Shown here: positions 34,146 to 46,503 of the stretch, in pieces
Layout: every line of letters begins with the position of its first letter
Position numbering within the stretch: position 1 is the stretch's first letter
Assembly (NCBI RefSeq): GCF_949628265.1
Contig: NC_088787.1
Location: 8,608,501 to 8,672,500 of the forward strand
From: Cloeon dipterum
Taxonomy: Eukaryota; Arthropoda; Insecta; Ephemeroptera; Baetidae
Reading direction: 5' to 3'
Length of the DNA: 64,000 nucleotides
Program-made: the position numbers and the translations under genes
The notes under the pieces: model-generated
Told to the model about the DNA's origin: nothing
Databases searched by the model: none
The model's input: the letters and a program-made list of their open reading frames with translations, nothing else

Positions 34146-37021
34146 GTAACCCCTTCGCAGCACCAGTCAAGCTAAGTGATCTAAAGCTGCTACTTTGGAA
34201 TGTTGAGTCTCTCAAGACCATTATTAATTTAGTTGGTGATATATATTTTCGTGCTTTTGATATTATGGTGCTGACAGAAACATTTCTGCTAAATGACATT
34301 TCAATCAAGGGGTTTTATAGTAAACATATTTTTGGGGTTAAATATGACAGAGGCAGACCTTTAAGAGGTGTATCAATTTTTTATAACTCTAAACTTGGCA
34401 AGCTGGTAAATTATCATAAACTAGAAAATTCTCTGATCTTAAATTTTGATAAATTTTCAATTGTAGGCTGCTACTTTGAACCACACACCTCTTTAAATAA
34501 TTTATGGGATGAATTAGTTGAGGCTTATGTGTACATTGATAATCCTGATACCACCATTTTTTGTGGAGACTTTAACTGTAGACTTGACACGAGCAACTCG
34601 AAAAGTGATTTGATTTCTTATTTCGCTATGGTCAGTAATTTATTTTTAGCAAATCCTACTCCTTATGAGAAGACATATGTCGCTAAAAATGGTTCGAGTG
34701 TGGTTGATCTAATATTTTGTTCTAAAAACATTCATCAAATGAAATTAAAAATTACTGACTCTTTCCTTAGGAAACACAGATTGCTCTGCTTTACTTTTTG
34801 CATTTCAGATATCTCTCCTTTAAAATTAGCAAATATTAACAATGTGGTAAAAATTGATTTCGATCGAATGCACGAACTTGCTATTTTCCCATATAAGAGT
34901 AATTTAAAAGACAATATTAGCTCTTTAGAAGTGGATAAATTTTATGAGAATATCAAACAACTTATTCAAGATTCCAGAACTAATATCAGCTACAAAAAGC
35001 GAATTAGTCAGCCTTGGTTTGACGCTGACTGTTATTCTGCGAGAGCAGATTTATTGTTTCTGAGAGATTTCACAGATAATTTTTCTAAATATCCGGGTAA
35101 AAATACTGAAAGAGATGAAGTCTTAGAAATTTTCAACGAATGTAAGAAGTATTACAGAGGTTTATGCAGAGTAAAGAAGTCTCTCTTCATTGATAAAAGT
35201 GATGAAAAAATAATTCAGGACTCCGAGAAGTTTTGTTTTAAATTACTGAATAAAAATTGTGATACTACGCAAGTCAATAATGTTCCTATGCATGAATGGG
35301 AGGCTCATTTTGGAGCGATTTACAACAATGCCAAATTAAGCGCATCAGATTCTCTAAATCTAAAAGACCTTTTAATAAATTACACTAAAAATCCTACTGT
35401 TAAATGGTTCCTAGAAGATGAAGTAAATTTATCTATTAAGGAACTAAAAATTAAGAAAGCACCAGGGCTTGACTTGGTAACAAATAAATGTTTGAAAGAG
35501 TTAAACGTAGTTTTAAATAGTGAACTAACGAAATTTTATAATATATGCCTTCAGAATGGTATTTTTCCCGATTCCTGGAAACTCTCTAATTTGAAGCTTT
35601 TATTTAAAAACAAAGGTAGTCCGGAGGATGTAAACAATTATAGAGGGATCAATTTATCCTCCTCTATGTTTAATCTTTTGGACAAAATGCTTAACAAACG
35701 TTTGTATTCCTCTCTAATCAGCTATATTCCATTAAATCAATTCGGCTTTATTAAAGGGAAATCTACTGTACAAGCTGTAAATTTACTTATTCAACATATT
35801 CACTCAACAGTAATTGTAAATAAGAGACCCCTGTACGCTTTATTTTTAGATTTACAAAAAGCATTCGATTCTATTAGTAGAACATTTATCTTTAAGAAAG
35901 TCGTAGATACAAAAATCTTTTCTTTTGAAGAGCTAAACTTGCTTGCAGAAATTCTTGACGTAAATTTTCTATTAATTAATGATGGTATTTCCGTTTCTGA
36001 AGAAATTTTACAGTCAAACGGGGTTAAACAAGGAGGGTGCATGTCACCCTTCCTGTTCATTTTTGCTATCAGTGATATTAACGATATTATGAAAGATTTC
36101 CCTGGCGTTAAATGCATTTTGTATGCAGATGATATTGTACTTTTAAGTGAAAATTTAAATGATTTTTCCATTTTACTGCCCAGAATTACAGACTACCTAG
36201 CTATAAGATGTTTAAAATTAAACGAAAAGAAATGCCAAGTCATGAAATTTAGAGCCGGTGGTCATGGTCGTTATAGCAAAGTAGATTTGAACTGGGAAAA
36301 ACAGAATAAAATTACCTTCTGCTCTTCAATTAATTATCTAGGAGTCACTTTCCAAACTGCAGGTGTATGTTTTAGTAAACATATTGATAAGAGAGTTAAA
36401 GCCTCAATATTTGCTACAGGCAAAATTAAAAATTTGTCAAAAAGTTCTATTGTTACAGCCAAAAAATTATTTGATTTAGCTATTTCTCCTGTTGCCTCAT
36501 ATGGTATTGAAGCTGTCTGGAAATACTTGACTTTAAAAGACTTAAATAATCTTGAATGTGCTAAGTCTAGATTTTTTAAGAAAGCCTTATGTGTCGATAA
36601 GAGAATGAAATCAAGATTTGTATATGATCTAGTTGAGACTGATTATTTTGTAAATGACTTAAAGACAAAATTCTCCCTGCCGGACACACCTGTTTATATT
36701 AAATTCTTGGATAATATGATGCATAAAAAACAAAATATTCACCCTAATTTTTACAGTACCCCAGCTATGACAAACAAGAACTGGTGGCTACCCTATTGTA
36801 AAGATCGAAGTGTTTTTACGAGATACTCTTTCCATGGTTATCATTTTCTGTTATGTAAAGACAAACGTTTCCATCTAGATGTTTCTGCTAATTGTGTTTG
36901 CCAATTCTGCGATGAAAGCGGTATAGACATGTATCATTTCCTCAATTGTAAAAATAATACAACTACCTTATTTCAAGCTGCTAAATATAAGAAATTGCAG
37001 TTAAATAATATCGTTATATAA
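34136..37021 (+). CDS. LINE ORF2: AP endonuclease and reverse transcriptase
   Basis: 961 residues from the frameshift site; the first ATG is at 34265. The endonuclease fold opens before that ATG (LLLWNVESL), so translation must enter upstream. Endonuclease motifs: WN, VLTETF, CGDFNCRLD. The final SDH-like motif reads RKHRLL, keeping His but not Asp. Reverse transcriptase motifs in order: YRGINLSS, NQFGFIKGKST, ALFLDLQKAFDSI (motif A), GVKQGGCMSPFLF, CILYADDIVLL (motif C, YADD). The C-terminus has a Cys/His cluster (C..C near CQFC, then H and C) typical of LINE ORF2 tails. No RNase H domain. This enzyme nicks target DNA and copies the RNA in place. Clade not assigned. Confidence 0.9.
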   Translation, partial: FKLSNPFAAPVKLSDLKLLLWNVESLKTIINLVGDIYFRAFDIMVLTETFLLNDISIKGFYSKHIFGVKYDRGRPLRGVSIFYNSKLGKLVNYHKLENSLILNFDKFSIVGCYFEPHTSLNNLWDELVEAYVYIDNPDTTIFCGDFNCRLDTSNSKSDLISYFAMVSNLFLANPTPYEKTYVAKNGSSVVDLIFCSKNIHQMKLKITDSFLRKHRLLCFTFCISDISPLKLANINNVVKIDFDRMHELAIFPYKSNLKDNISSLEVDKFYENIKQLIQDSRTNISYKKRISQPWFDADCYSARADLLFLRDFTDNFSKYPGKNTERDEVLEIFNECKKYYRGLCRVKKSLFIDKSDEKIIQDSEKFCFKLLNKNCDTTQVNNVPMHEWEAHFGAIYNNAKLSASDSLNLKDLLINYTKNPTVKWFLEDEVNLSIKELKIKKAPGLDLVTNKCLKELNVVLNSELTKFYNICLQNGIFPDSWKLSNLKLLFKNKGSPEDVNNYRGINLSSSMFNLLDKMLNKRLYSSLISYIPLNQFGFIKGKSTVQAVNLLIQHIHSTVIVNKRPLYALFLDLQKAFDSISRTFIFKKVVDTKIFSFEELNLLAEILDVNFLLINDGISVSEEILQSNGVKQGGCMSPFLFIFAISDINDIMKDFPGVKCILYADDIVLLSENLNDFSILLPRITDYLAIRCLKLNEKKCQVMKFRAGGHGRYSKVDLNWEKQNKITFCSSINYLGVTFQTAGVCFSKHIDKRVKASIFATGKIKNLSKSSIVTAKKLFDLAISPVASYGIEAVWKYLTLKDLNNLECAKSRFFKKALCVDKRMKSRFVYDLVETDYFVNDLKTKFSLPDTPVYIKFLDNMMHKKQNIHPNFYSTPAMTNKNWWLPYCKDRSVFTRYSFHGYHFLLCKDKRFHLDVSANCVCQFCDESGIDMYHFLNCKNNTTTLFQAAKYKKLQLNNIVI

Positions 37022-37075
37022 TGTACTCTGTGTTGTACACCGTTGGTGTCTAATATAATAAATAATAAAAAAAAA

Positions 37076-37470
37076 TTTATATCACTGTTGCACTGTAAGT
37101 TTTTCAAAAACATATTTGATTCCAAAATCGACGGTACAAAAGGCAAAGGCGGCACTGCATTTCTTTATCTATCACGCGATTTCCAAACTTTCGACTGGAG
37201 CGCCTGCAGAGCGACGAAGTATGCAACCGGGAGACCAGGCGCGTGCAAGTGGTTGCCTACCGTGGCGCTGCCTGCCGGCTGTTCGCCAGTTTGCGCCGAA
37301 AGAAAGAAATTCGATCCGCGCAGGCAGGCAGGCAGACGGACGGACGGTCGTCGGGTGGTACGCACGGCTGCCGAAGCCACGAGCACCGAGCAAAGCGAAG
37401 CAAAGCAGCGTTCGAGCGTCAGTTCTCGTGGTCGGACGGCGACTGCAACACAGCGCGAGTGCGGTGACAG
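37076..37470. other. LINE 3' junction and LMF promoter/5' UTR
   Basis: After the LINE A-tail the sequence turns GC-rich from about 37170, with a short tetranucleotide run of CAGG then GACG units at 37319-37348. It presumably holds the promoter and 5' UTR of the LMF gene. Overlapping open frames on both strands are products of the base composition. Confidence 0.5.
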
Positions 37471-40400
37471 ATGGCGGCCACCTTCCTGCCTCCCGTCAGG
37501 TACACCAGGAACCTCTTCCTGCGCTGCGTCTCCGCCGTCTACCTCTTCACCTTCCTCTCCATCTACGTCCAGATTCCAGGTGAGGACTGATTTTTCAGCG
37601 ATTATCCCTCCCCCACTCTTCATTGGGAAGATTTTCTTGTAAATTTTGTCACATGACAATGCAAATATTTTCACACACTCGCCGCCTACCTGATGTAATT
37701 CGAGCCTCCCGCACTGTGACTTTTATGTGGCTCGACCAGCTCCGCAGCGCACGTGAGAGAGCCACATTCATTTTGTCAGACCCCGCTTGCTGCTGTTGCT
37801 GCTGGAGTCGTGTTTCATTAGAGCTTGATTACTCTTTGCCAATTGAAGCAGAGAGCAAATTATATGTAGGAGAGGTTCTTTCGTATTTTGTTTGCGACTG
37901 AATTCTTTTCATGGAGGCCTATTTATTTCTTAAATTGAGTAGTAATTTTTGAATTTTTCTTTTTAAAATAATGAAGATAAATTTGAAATTTATTATGTTA
38001 GGGAAATTTGGGTATAAAAACTCTAGATCAGGTTGTATAAAATATTTTACAACATTTCAATATCAAATAAATCTTAAAATGCCTGAGGTTGTGGACCTAT
38101 AATAATTAATTACGATTTTAATATGAATAAAATTTATTGGAAAATATTCAAGCCACATAAATATTTCTGCTCGATTTTTTTAATGGAAAGTGAAGTAGAT
38201 TTCTACAAAATTCATAAAGACTTGCTACCCAACAGTATGAAATGCTTCCAAAATGTTCCAAATGTTTTAATAGTACGTAAACCTTAATTTCAAAATTACT
38301 CACATTTAAATATTGACTATTTTAAATAAAAAAATTCGGTTTCGAGTTGAATCATCATTTATTGTAACGTACGTAATATAAGCGAGTCGTTTAACACAGA
38401 CGGTGTTTATCTGATGGAGACAGATGCAATTGAAAATTGCTGACGCTGCTCCTTCTGATACAATAAGCAGAGCAGAAACTTTTACCATCAAGTGCTGGCA
38501 CATGTCATGCGCCTTTGCCGATATTCAACCAAAGAGAAATTGGACCATCAGATTTAAAACACCTATTTAATAAATGAATTTAAATAATAATTTAACTTTT
38601 AATAGCGGATATTAATTAAAACCAAAAATTGTAAATTATTTTAGGCTTTTTAGGTTTCTGTAAAAATGTTTGGATCGAAATAAATTAGGCATTTAAGTAA
38701 TTTCAAAATCTTTTAGGTGATTTTTCCCTGACTATATAAAGAAAAAATGATATAAATCGCAGCAGAAGAGACTGTCATATGTAGCATTTAAAATTTGACC
38801 TATTTAAAGCTTCAAAATCATTAGCTTCATCGATAAATTTTGATCGTTTTAAAGAGTTAAAGAAAACTGAACGATTGATGAGAATGAGACTTGGTTTCTC
38901 AGTTAAATTTGTTTGCTGAGAGATCATAAAATCTGATGATTGATGATTTACCTAATTTCGTGATCGGTTTCTTATATAAAATTGATATTTACGATTAAAA
39001 AGTATAAAAAGCCTAAGGAAAACGGTTATTTTTCAATTTTCCTATCAATTTGAGATAATATTTTAGACACAATATTTAAACGATCTTTATTTCTCTTAAC
39101 AAAACCAAGGAAACAAATTTAAAGTCAAACATGTTCTCCAGATTTGGATTATTCTCTGATTTGATTTATAATTTGGACTATTAGTTGTTTGCCAACGTTC
39201 TGTGCGAATTTATACGGTTTTATTTAAATTTAAATATCTCGAAAGTTCATGGTTTGTGCCTATTCTAAATCCGAAGAAATTAAACTGCCAAAAATGTTAA
39301 AATATGTATTATTTGGTTGAGGTGCAAAATTGAAGTTTGAAGAGAAAAATAAATCTCACTCGTTATTGGTCTAGATTATTTCTCTCGGGTAGATTGTTGC
39401 CTGCATAACAAATCCATCACCGAAGGAATAACAATTTAGCAGTAAGCTCAATAGAAAATATAATGATATAAAATAAATATTTTCGTAACCTCTAGAGCTT
39501 TTTAAAATATTTGAAAAGCTAAAAGGTGAATTTACGCGCGGCATTTTTAAAAAAAGTTTTTCCCTTTTTAAAAATGTCTATGTCGAATAAAAAAGACCCG
39601 TACATATTTAGATCAATTCTCTCTGTAACAAAATTGGATTAGAACCCATTATTGGTACGGATAAAAATCAATCGATAAATCATTAGACTGGAAAATCAAT
39701 AATAACATTGTCCTAGGTGGTTCGACGACCCGTGCAGAGATGGATAGAGTGTGTAACAAAAATATGACTCTTACGTGTTTGTTTCATGTTCGCAGGTCTG
39801 AACGGCAGCAATGGTATTTGTCCGGCGAGGTCGCAGCTCGAGCCGAGCCGGAGCAGAACGCTGCTCGAACAAATAAACGCGAAACCGACACTTGTGTGGC
39901 TTGCGCCTCATTTGGGTCTCGACGCCGAGCACACCCTCGAGCTGATTGCACTTCTAGGGGCTTTCCTCGCCTTCTTGGGGTCCGTAATATTGCATCAGCA
40001 CCCGCTAGCACGGAATTATTATTATTATTCAAGACGCACACACGTACACGATTACCCACACGCGCCTTTCAAGTCTTCCTCCACTCACATTTGGCTGTTT
40101 TTTATTATTAATTTTGTCACAAGCTGTCAAATTGTTGAATTTTTTTGGAGAAATTTAACACAAAGAGAATTAGAACATTTTAAATCACATCTTTTACAGT
40201 TTTATTTTTTGCTCTAATTACGTTTCAGCAATTTTTTAATTAAATTATTGTTAAGTAAAATAATGTACAAGCTATTATTATTTTTTGCTATTTTGGAAGT
40301 TATTTTAAGATTCTTAGATTTAACTAAAAATTAATTTATTCAATTTTACGTACACATTTTTTCTATTTAATTTTAAGTATTGGGGAACACACATACACAA

Positions 40401-43400
40401 CACACAGCGTGCAAGTAAAATAAATTATATGAATGATGCATCAGAAATCCTAGAAAATTTATTTTATAATTTGTTACTAAATTTCACATTTTAACTTTAA
40501 ATTTCAGCACTGTCAGTCAGAAGGCATGCATTCTGCCCACTTTTTTCCTGCTGTGGAGCTTCTTCCTCTCCATTTTCCAAGTCAATCCAGTCTTCATGAA
40601 CCACCAGGCGTAAGTATAAAAGTAGACTACTATTTAGAGCAACTTAGATCCAAAGCATTTATTTCTGAGAGAAAAAAATGAAACGAATATTTTACTAGTA
40701 AGTTACAAATTATTATCATTTTATTGTCATCAAACCATTATGATTTCGACAGTTGATTTATTTAAAAATTTATGAGGAGAGATTTATCATTTTTTTTGTG
40801 AAATATTTAAATTATTAATTAAATATTTTGACAATTCTTTGCCAAATTGCATGTGAGTCAACTCTTTGTGTAAATTTGCTTTAAAATTCCACACATGAAA
40901 TTTAAAAATTTATATTGAAATTCCGTTAAAGGGACAAACTGCTACTAGAGACGGGAGTCCTGTGCATCCTTTTGGCTCCATTGACGCCCGGTGGCGTCAA
41001 GAAATCCGCATTCAAGGACGCAATCGTTCTGTTCATGATCAAGTGGCTGCTGTTTAGGCTCATGTTCTCCACCTGCATAGTCAAGTTCACCACCAAGGGC
41101 AGTAAATTGTGGTGGCAACTCGCAGGTAAACAACTTAATTCTCTAAAGGAAAATCAAAATATTAAAAAAAAATATCCACGCACAATTTTGTCAAATTCGG
41201 TTCGGATAACCTTAAAAAGTACCTTTCATGTTCTTTAAAACGTACTTTCTAAGATTTAATAAATAATATTTTGAATACAGACGTTTTTAAAAAATAAAAT
41301 TGTATTTTTTGGGACTCAAAAATAGTTTAAACAACATGAATTAAAATTGAATTATTCGTACGTCATAAAAACACTCATTAGCAAGTAAATTAGAGCACAA
41401 TTTTGTATGGATTCATTTAAAAGACATCTTTTATTCAATTTTTCTTCAAATTAGCTACAAAATTCATAACCAAATTGAATTATATTAAAATTTTTAAGAT
41501 AATTCTATATTTTGTAGGTTTGGACGTTTACTACGAGGTGCAGTGGCTGCCGAACTACCTGTCGTGGCACATGCACCACCTGCCGCGGTGGTTCCTGCAC
41601 TTGTGCACGCTGTACACGCACTTCACGGAGGTGGTGGTGCCATTTTTCTTCTTCCTTCCCGTGCACTTCGCCTCCGTCGTCGCCTTCTACTGCCAGGTCA
41701 TTAAATTTGAATTGAATTCCGGGGAACACTCTCTCCTGATATGCACGTGAGGCCTCGAGAGAGAGAAAGAGGGAGAGAGGAAAATAAAATATGTGCACTT
41801 CCGAGTGGCACACATTATGCGCCGAGATGCTAATGCCGCCGCCCCATTAAAGTGGAAATTGTCCGCAGATATTCCTCCAACTCTGCATACTGTTCACCGG
41901 CAACTACGGAATTTTAAACCTGCTCATCTGCGTCCTTTGCATTTCCCTCCTCGACGACCGGAACTTCAACGCTGAGCAGAAAAGTAAAGCAGCAGAATCC
42001 ACTGGTAACTTTTATAATTCTTATTTAAATTTACTGAGCACCAATAAATTAGCTTGCCATGGAGTGGAAAATAGTTAAATACACCAGTTGTATAAGCCCT
42101 TAGTGTTTGAAGCTGCCAACAGATGGCGCCACCGTATACTTTAGCAATAAATTTAATTTTAAGGCACTTCCGCTGCGATTTCAGACTCAATCCTGCCAAT
42201 GTGCATTCTTCACTTTATATTTTTTTATTTTGACGTGCTGAAAACAAAAATCAGTCCAACCATTTGCCGTAGAAACGTTGGTAAAGATTTTATATTTCAA
42301 AAATTAGTTTTTCACGATTTTACGGCGATTGGCTGAACCGATTTTGCTTTTCAGCACGTCAAAGGAAAGCAAATTAAGTGAAGAATGCAGAGTAGCAAGA
42401 TTGAGTCTGGAATTACAGCGGAAGTGCCTTAAAATTAAATTTATTTTGAAAGTATACAGTGGCGCCATCTGTTGGTGGATTCGAACACTAAAGTACTTAT
42501 GCAACTGTTCTATTGATTATAAATTTTTCCTAAACGAAACACAAGGATTGAAAGTCTTTGAAAATTCTGCAGATTCGTCAGAGCCAAAATACTCAATACA
42601 ATCGAAAATTGGCGTCACCCTTGCGTACTTGCTGGCCGCCGTGTGGGCGTACAGGTCGCTGACCTTCGGTCCGACCGGCCTGGAGCTGCAGGGCGACCCG
42701 AAGGACGTGGACGAGTTTCTACGGTGGTTCGTGCCGCTGTTCCCTGGAATAGTCCTCGCTTTCCTCTGCTACGAAAGCGGCAAGATGGTGTCCATAACTT
42801 TGCTCCGCAGCGACTCGTGCAAAGAGAAATTGCTGCCGATCGCTGTCCTCGTTGTCCACATTATTGCCTGCATCATCCTCTTGGCCTTCTCTGCCGTGAG
42901 TTATCAATTAGTTCAAAATTGATTATTAGTACACAATTTCATTTTTTATATATAATGTTTTACAAGTTATATGACTATGTCTAGTATAAAACTAAAAGAG
43001 TTTTTTAGTAAAATTGTTTTTAAGTTAAGCATTGTATATCTCGTATCCTCTTTCATGTCTTTTTAAAAAATAAAATAAAAGACAATTAAAATATACTCTT
43101 TAAAAATTGTTAGATCAATGTCAAAGGATTTTATTAAGGAATTTATTTGAATTTTCAGGTGTCATTCTCGGTCATCAGGCCGCCGAGCGCAACCGAACCG
43201 CAGATGATGGTGGCCCTGCGTCCGATCTACGTCCAGGTGCATAAGTGGCACCTGACGAGTCCGTATAGCATGTACCTGCAGATCGACGACAAGATCGTGC
43301 GCAAGGAGATCGTAATTGAAGGCTCTAACTCGCTCAAGGGGCCGTGGGCCGAGTTCAACTTCAAATACAAGCCCGGCAACGTCAACAGGTCACTGCCCAT

Positions 43401-45415
43401 CATTGGTATGGAGGTTTTTTCTTTTTCATTTACTTAAATTAAAAGTCATAATGAAAATGAGGAATTTTTAATACTTTTTTCCTTTAGTCTAATGGACTTG
43501 GTTCTGTAAAATCAGCCCAATTTAAGAGCATATAATTTTTACCTGTTTATGAAACAACATTATTTAATCCGTTGTAGATTCATCAACAATTAATTTGGAA
43601 AGCTGTCTAAAATCATCATAATATACCAAGTAGGAGCATAGTACACTTTTCATTTCCGAAATTTCTAGCTCAATATGTCATTACTACTTAAAGTCAATTT
43701 AAAAAAAATCTTCTATAATGGGCATAATGATTTTTCTAACAATAAAATTCATAATAATTCTGATTATATTAAGATTGGTTTAAATTTATAGTAAACACTA
43801 ATTTTGTAATAAAATATTTTTGATTATTTCAACTATTTATTAATAATAAAAAAATCTAAAATTGTATTGAAAATGGTTATTTTTTGCAACCAATATATTT
43901 TATAAATCGAATCAATAATTATATTTTATATTTTGGTTACTGTAATAATTTTTGAAAAAATTAAAATTAAATTTTATCAGCAATACGAAATTTTAACGAC
44001 GTTTTAAAGAACAATAATGTTTTTTGGGATATCATTTTATTTAATTTATAGCAAATTTTTTTCATTAAGAACAATGAGGTCCAATTAAACTGAAGAATAT
44101 ATTATATGTGCTTTATGGTTTTGTTTCGCAGTGCCTCACCAGCCTCGTCTGGACTGGCAGATGTGGCACGCGGCGCTAAGCACGTACCAACACAATCCGT
44201 GGACGCTGAGCCTCGCCTACCGCCTCCTGCAGGGCCAACCGGACGTGCTGCAGCTCTTGGACCCCAGCAATCCTTTCGTCCTGCCACCCAAGTACGTCAG
44301 GGCAGCTGTCTACGTCTACAAGTACACGCCCTGGTCTGAAAGGTGACACTTATAACAGTTCTTTTTAGCAGATTAATCTTAAACGATGTCGTTTTATTTG
44401 TTTTCAATTTCTCTATAGATGGTCAAATTTAAGCATGCTCAATTATTTCGGACGAAGTTTTGATTCCAAAATGCGGGAGAGCTCTTTAAAATGCTTTGAA
44501 ATCTTGATTTTTCTTTTTATAGCTCTCAAAATTATTTTGCTCTGAAAAAAAATAAATTCAGTTTTTCAGACTATCATCCATTAAATTTTATGAGCTCTGA
44601 ATGTAGAGTAATTTCTAATTACACAGGAAGAATGGCACAAAAAATTCATTCTATTGCTAAATTTTCATTCAAAAGAATATTAAATTTTATCATGTCCCAA
44701 AAATCATTTTTTTCTGGAAACGAACATTTTAGATTTAAAAAAAATAACAAACCCTTTTTAGGCTCAGTTAAATTAGCCTTTTTAAAATTGCTAAGCTCGC
44801 AGTTATCATGTCAATATTAAATACACTTGCATATATTGTCAAAAATAATAAATTCCTACATTTTAGGATTTAAATTTTTATATTGCTCTCTGGTTTCAAA
44901 TTAATGATAAAATGTTTTTATATAAAAAATTCGCTAGAAGTCCTTTGCCGATAGCCTTTTTCAGCCCTATTACAGGAAAATTTAATCAATATTATATCGA
45001 TGAACTATACACATTCAAATTGTTAAATATAGAGTAATGAATTTTTGATATATAAAAATCCTGATTTAATTTTACCCTAACAATTATTACGGAAATCATT
45101 TAAATTTTCAGGTATGGTTCAGCGTGGTGGACACGGCAGCGAAAGGGCGACTATTTCCCGATCTACGCGGTGGACCACCCGCCGCTGCTCGATTTCCTGA
45201 AGCAACACAAAATCGTTGGCGCCAAAGACTGGCCTGTGCGGACTAGGTTTGAATCTGAATAAACCTTTAATTTAAATCTGATTTTAAAATTGAAATAAAT
45301 TTTCAGGTGGCTGGTGTCACTCTTAAGTACCCTGAGGACGCAGCTCGATCCATCCGTCTTCTTGTGGTCCTTCTTCGTGGCCGCCTTCGCGCTCATCGTG
45401 ACTGGAACGCGCTGA
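37471..45415 (+). CDS. LMF2: Lipase maturation factor (LMF2-like)
   Basis: Multi-pass ER membrane protein needed for folding and dimerisation of secreted lipases such as lipoprotein lipase. Eleven exons: 37471-37579, 39796-39979, 40508-40609, 40932-41125, 41518-41696, 41869-42004, 42546-42895, 43159-43405, 44132-44342, 45112-45246, 45307-45415. They total 1,956 nt, or 651 residues, in phase. The start at ATGGCGGCC gives a hydrophobic first segment. Family signatures: GLNGSNGI, LVWLAPHLGLDAEHTLELIALLG, LLLETGVLCILLAPL, the HHLP segment, FTGNYGILNLL, then a conserved C-terminal domain with QPRLDWQMWHAALSTYQHNP and VYVYKYTPWSERYGSAWW. Several hydrophobic helices lie in the N-terminal two-thirds. 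Exon 2 uses an atypical donor (GG|GTCCGT). LMF1 is the alternative assignment. An ER-retrieval tail is not obvious. An intron carries a palindromic element. Confidence 0.94.
42086..42506. mobile_element. Palindromic MITE-like element, copy 1 (in LMF intron)
   Basis: About 421 bp, almost entirely an inverted repeat. The left arm starts AGTTGTATAAGCCCTTAGTG and the right arm ends with TACTTATGCAACT. Inside the arms, GCCAACAGATGGCGCCAC pairs with GTGGCGCCATCTGTTGG, and TTGACGTGCTGAAAA pairs with TTTTCAGCACGTCAA. Related copies lie at 55165 and 56871. It encodes no transposase, so it would move in trans. Confidence 0.75.
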
Positions 45416-46503
45416 ACACAAACGCCATATATCTCACTTTTGATGTGATTGTAAAATCGTAGACTTGGGAATTTTTAATTTTGGATCTGAATATAAGGGA
45501 AGAAATTTTGTCCCTTTTATTCTGGATGAAAATTTGTCATTTTCGATGAGTAATTTTAATTTTTAAAATAAATATCCTGGTTTTGGTGTCCTCTAAATTG
45601 AATTAATCTCTTAAAAATGTTAAGATGTAAATTTTTTAATTTTAATTTAAATGTGGTTTGGTTAAAAAATTGTAGCTCTAGAATTTTAATTTATTTTTTG
45701 GTTAGTCTTCATTTAAATTCCCAAGTCTGACGAACTCTGCGAACCAAATTTTGGATTTCAAAGAAATACCTGTCTGGGAAACAGTTTCAACGAGTGCCTT
45801 TATTGTAGAGAAAGGTCGTTTGAAAGTCTGATACCCCTTTTCCAGCTGTCGAATTATAATTTATTTCGCAGTGCAGAAAATGCTGACGTGCGAGCGGCAT
45901 TTCGAATGCGCGGCGGAAACTGCACTCTTATTTTAAACATGAAGCTTTTCTATTTAAAGATGCTAAAAATGGGCTTATATAACACACTTTTCCCTTGGAG
46001 CCTAGTTTGAAATTCAAATTTGAGAGTGTTTTCACCAATGAATCACGGTGAGGTGTGTGTGTGTATGAGTGTCGAAATTTATTACAATAAAAAACAAAAA
46101 CGATTCAGCCGTAATATAAACCTGCGCTGCTGGACTTTGCCTCAACAAGTACCAAAAATATATTTTATTCATTTTTGACCGACTTTCGAATATATTGTCC
46201 TTCACGATGAGAAAAAAAACAATAAATGAAATCGATCTGCAGCGCGCACGCAAAAAGCCGACTTTTTGACTTTGTGCCGTCCTCTCGCTTATACATACGA
46301 GACACGAATAATAAAAAACACAAATCGCGGTGCAAACACGTCAGCGCGGAGCCTGCGGCGTTCCTTTTTATTATTTTCGTCAAAGCATTATTTATAATAC
46401 GTTTATTGGGCGACCTAGAAAGATGTTTGGGCGTCGCTAAGCAACCCCTGGCGCTGGAGAGCTCGCTGCTCAATCGCCACTCGGCCGACAATTCGGGAAG
46501 ACC
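45416..46503. other. Interval between LMF and PACRG
   Basis: LMF 3' UTR, with AATAAA-like signals near 45567, then AT-rich sequence with a short TG run near 46053. From about 46320 it is GC-richer, probably the PACRG promoter and 5' UTR. No other gene recognised. Confidence 0.55.

Larger units (their letters stand above)
32940..37075 (+). mobile_element. Non-LTR (LINE) retrotransposon, APE-type, with macro-domain ORF1
   Basis: Two intact reading frames: ORF1 (gag-like, 401 residues) and ORF2 (AP endonuclease plus reverse transcriptase). They are followed by a short 3' UTR ending in an A-rich tail (AATAATAAAAAAAAA, to 37075). There are no LTRs, integrase or RNase H, so this is a target-primed retrotransposon. 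The absence of stops or frame breaks over 4 kb suggests a young insertion. The 5' boundary and target-site duplication were not found. Confidence 0.9.

Noticed and set aside
37165..37674. Several overlapping open frames of 70-200 codons on both strands around the LMF first exon
   Set aside because: GC-rich sequence lacks stops by composition. Only the frame from 37471 gives an LMF start and a valid splice phase.
39740..40217. Three long open frames around LMF exon 2
   Set aside because: Only the 39796-39979 frame matches the LMF family; the others are shadow frames or intron read-through.
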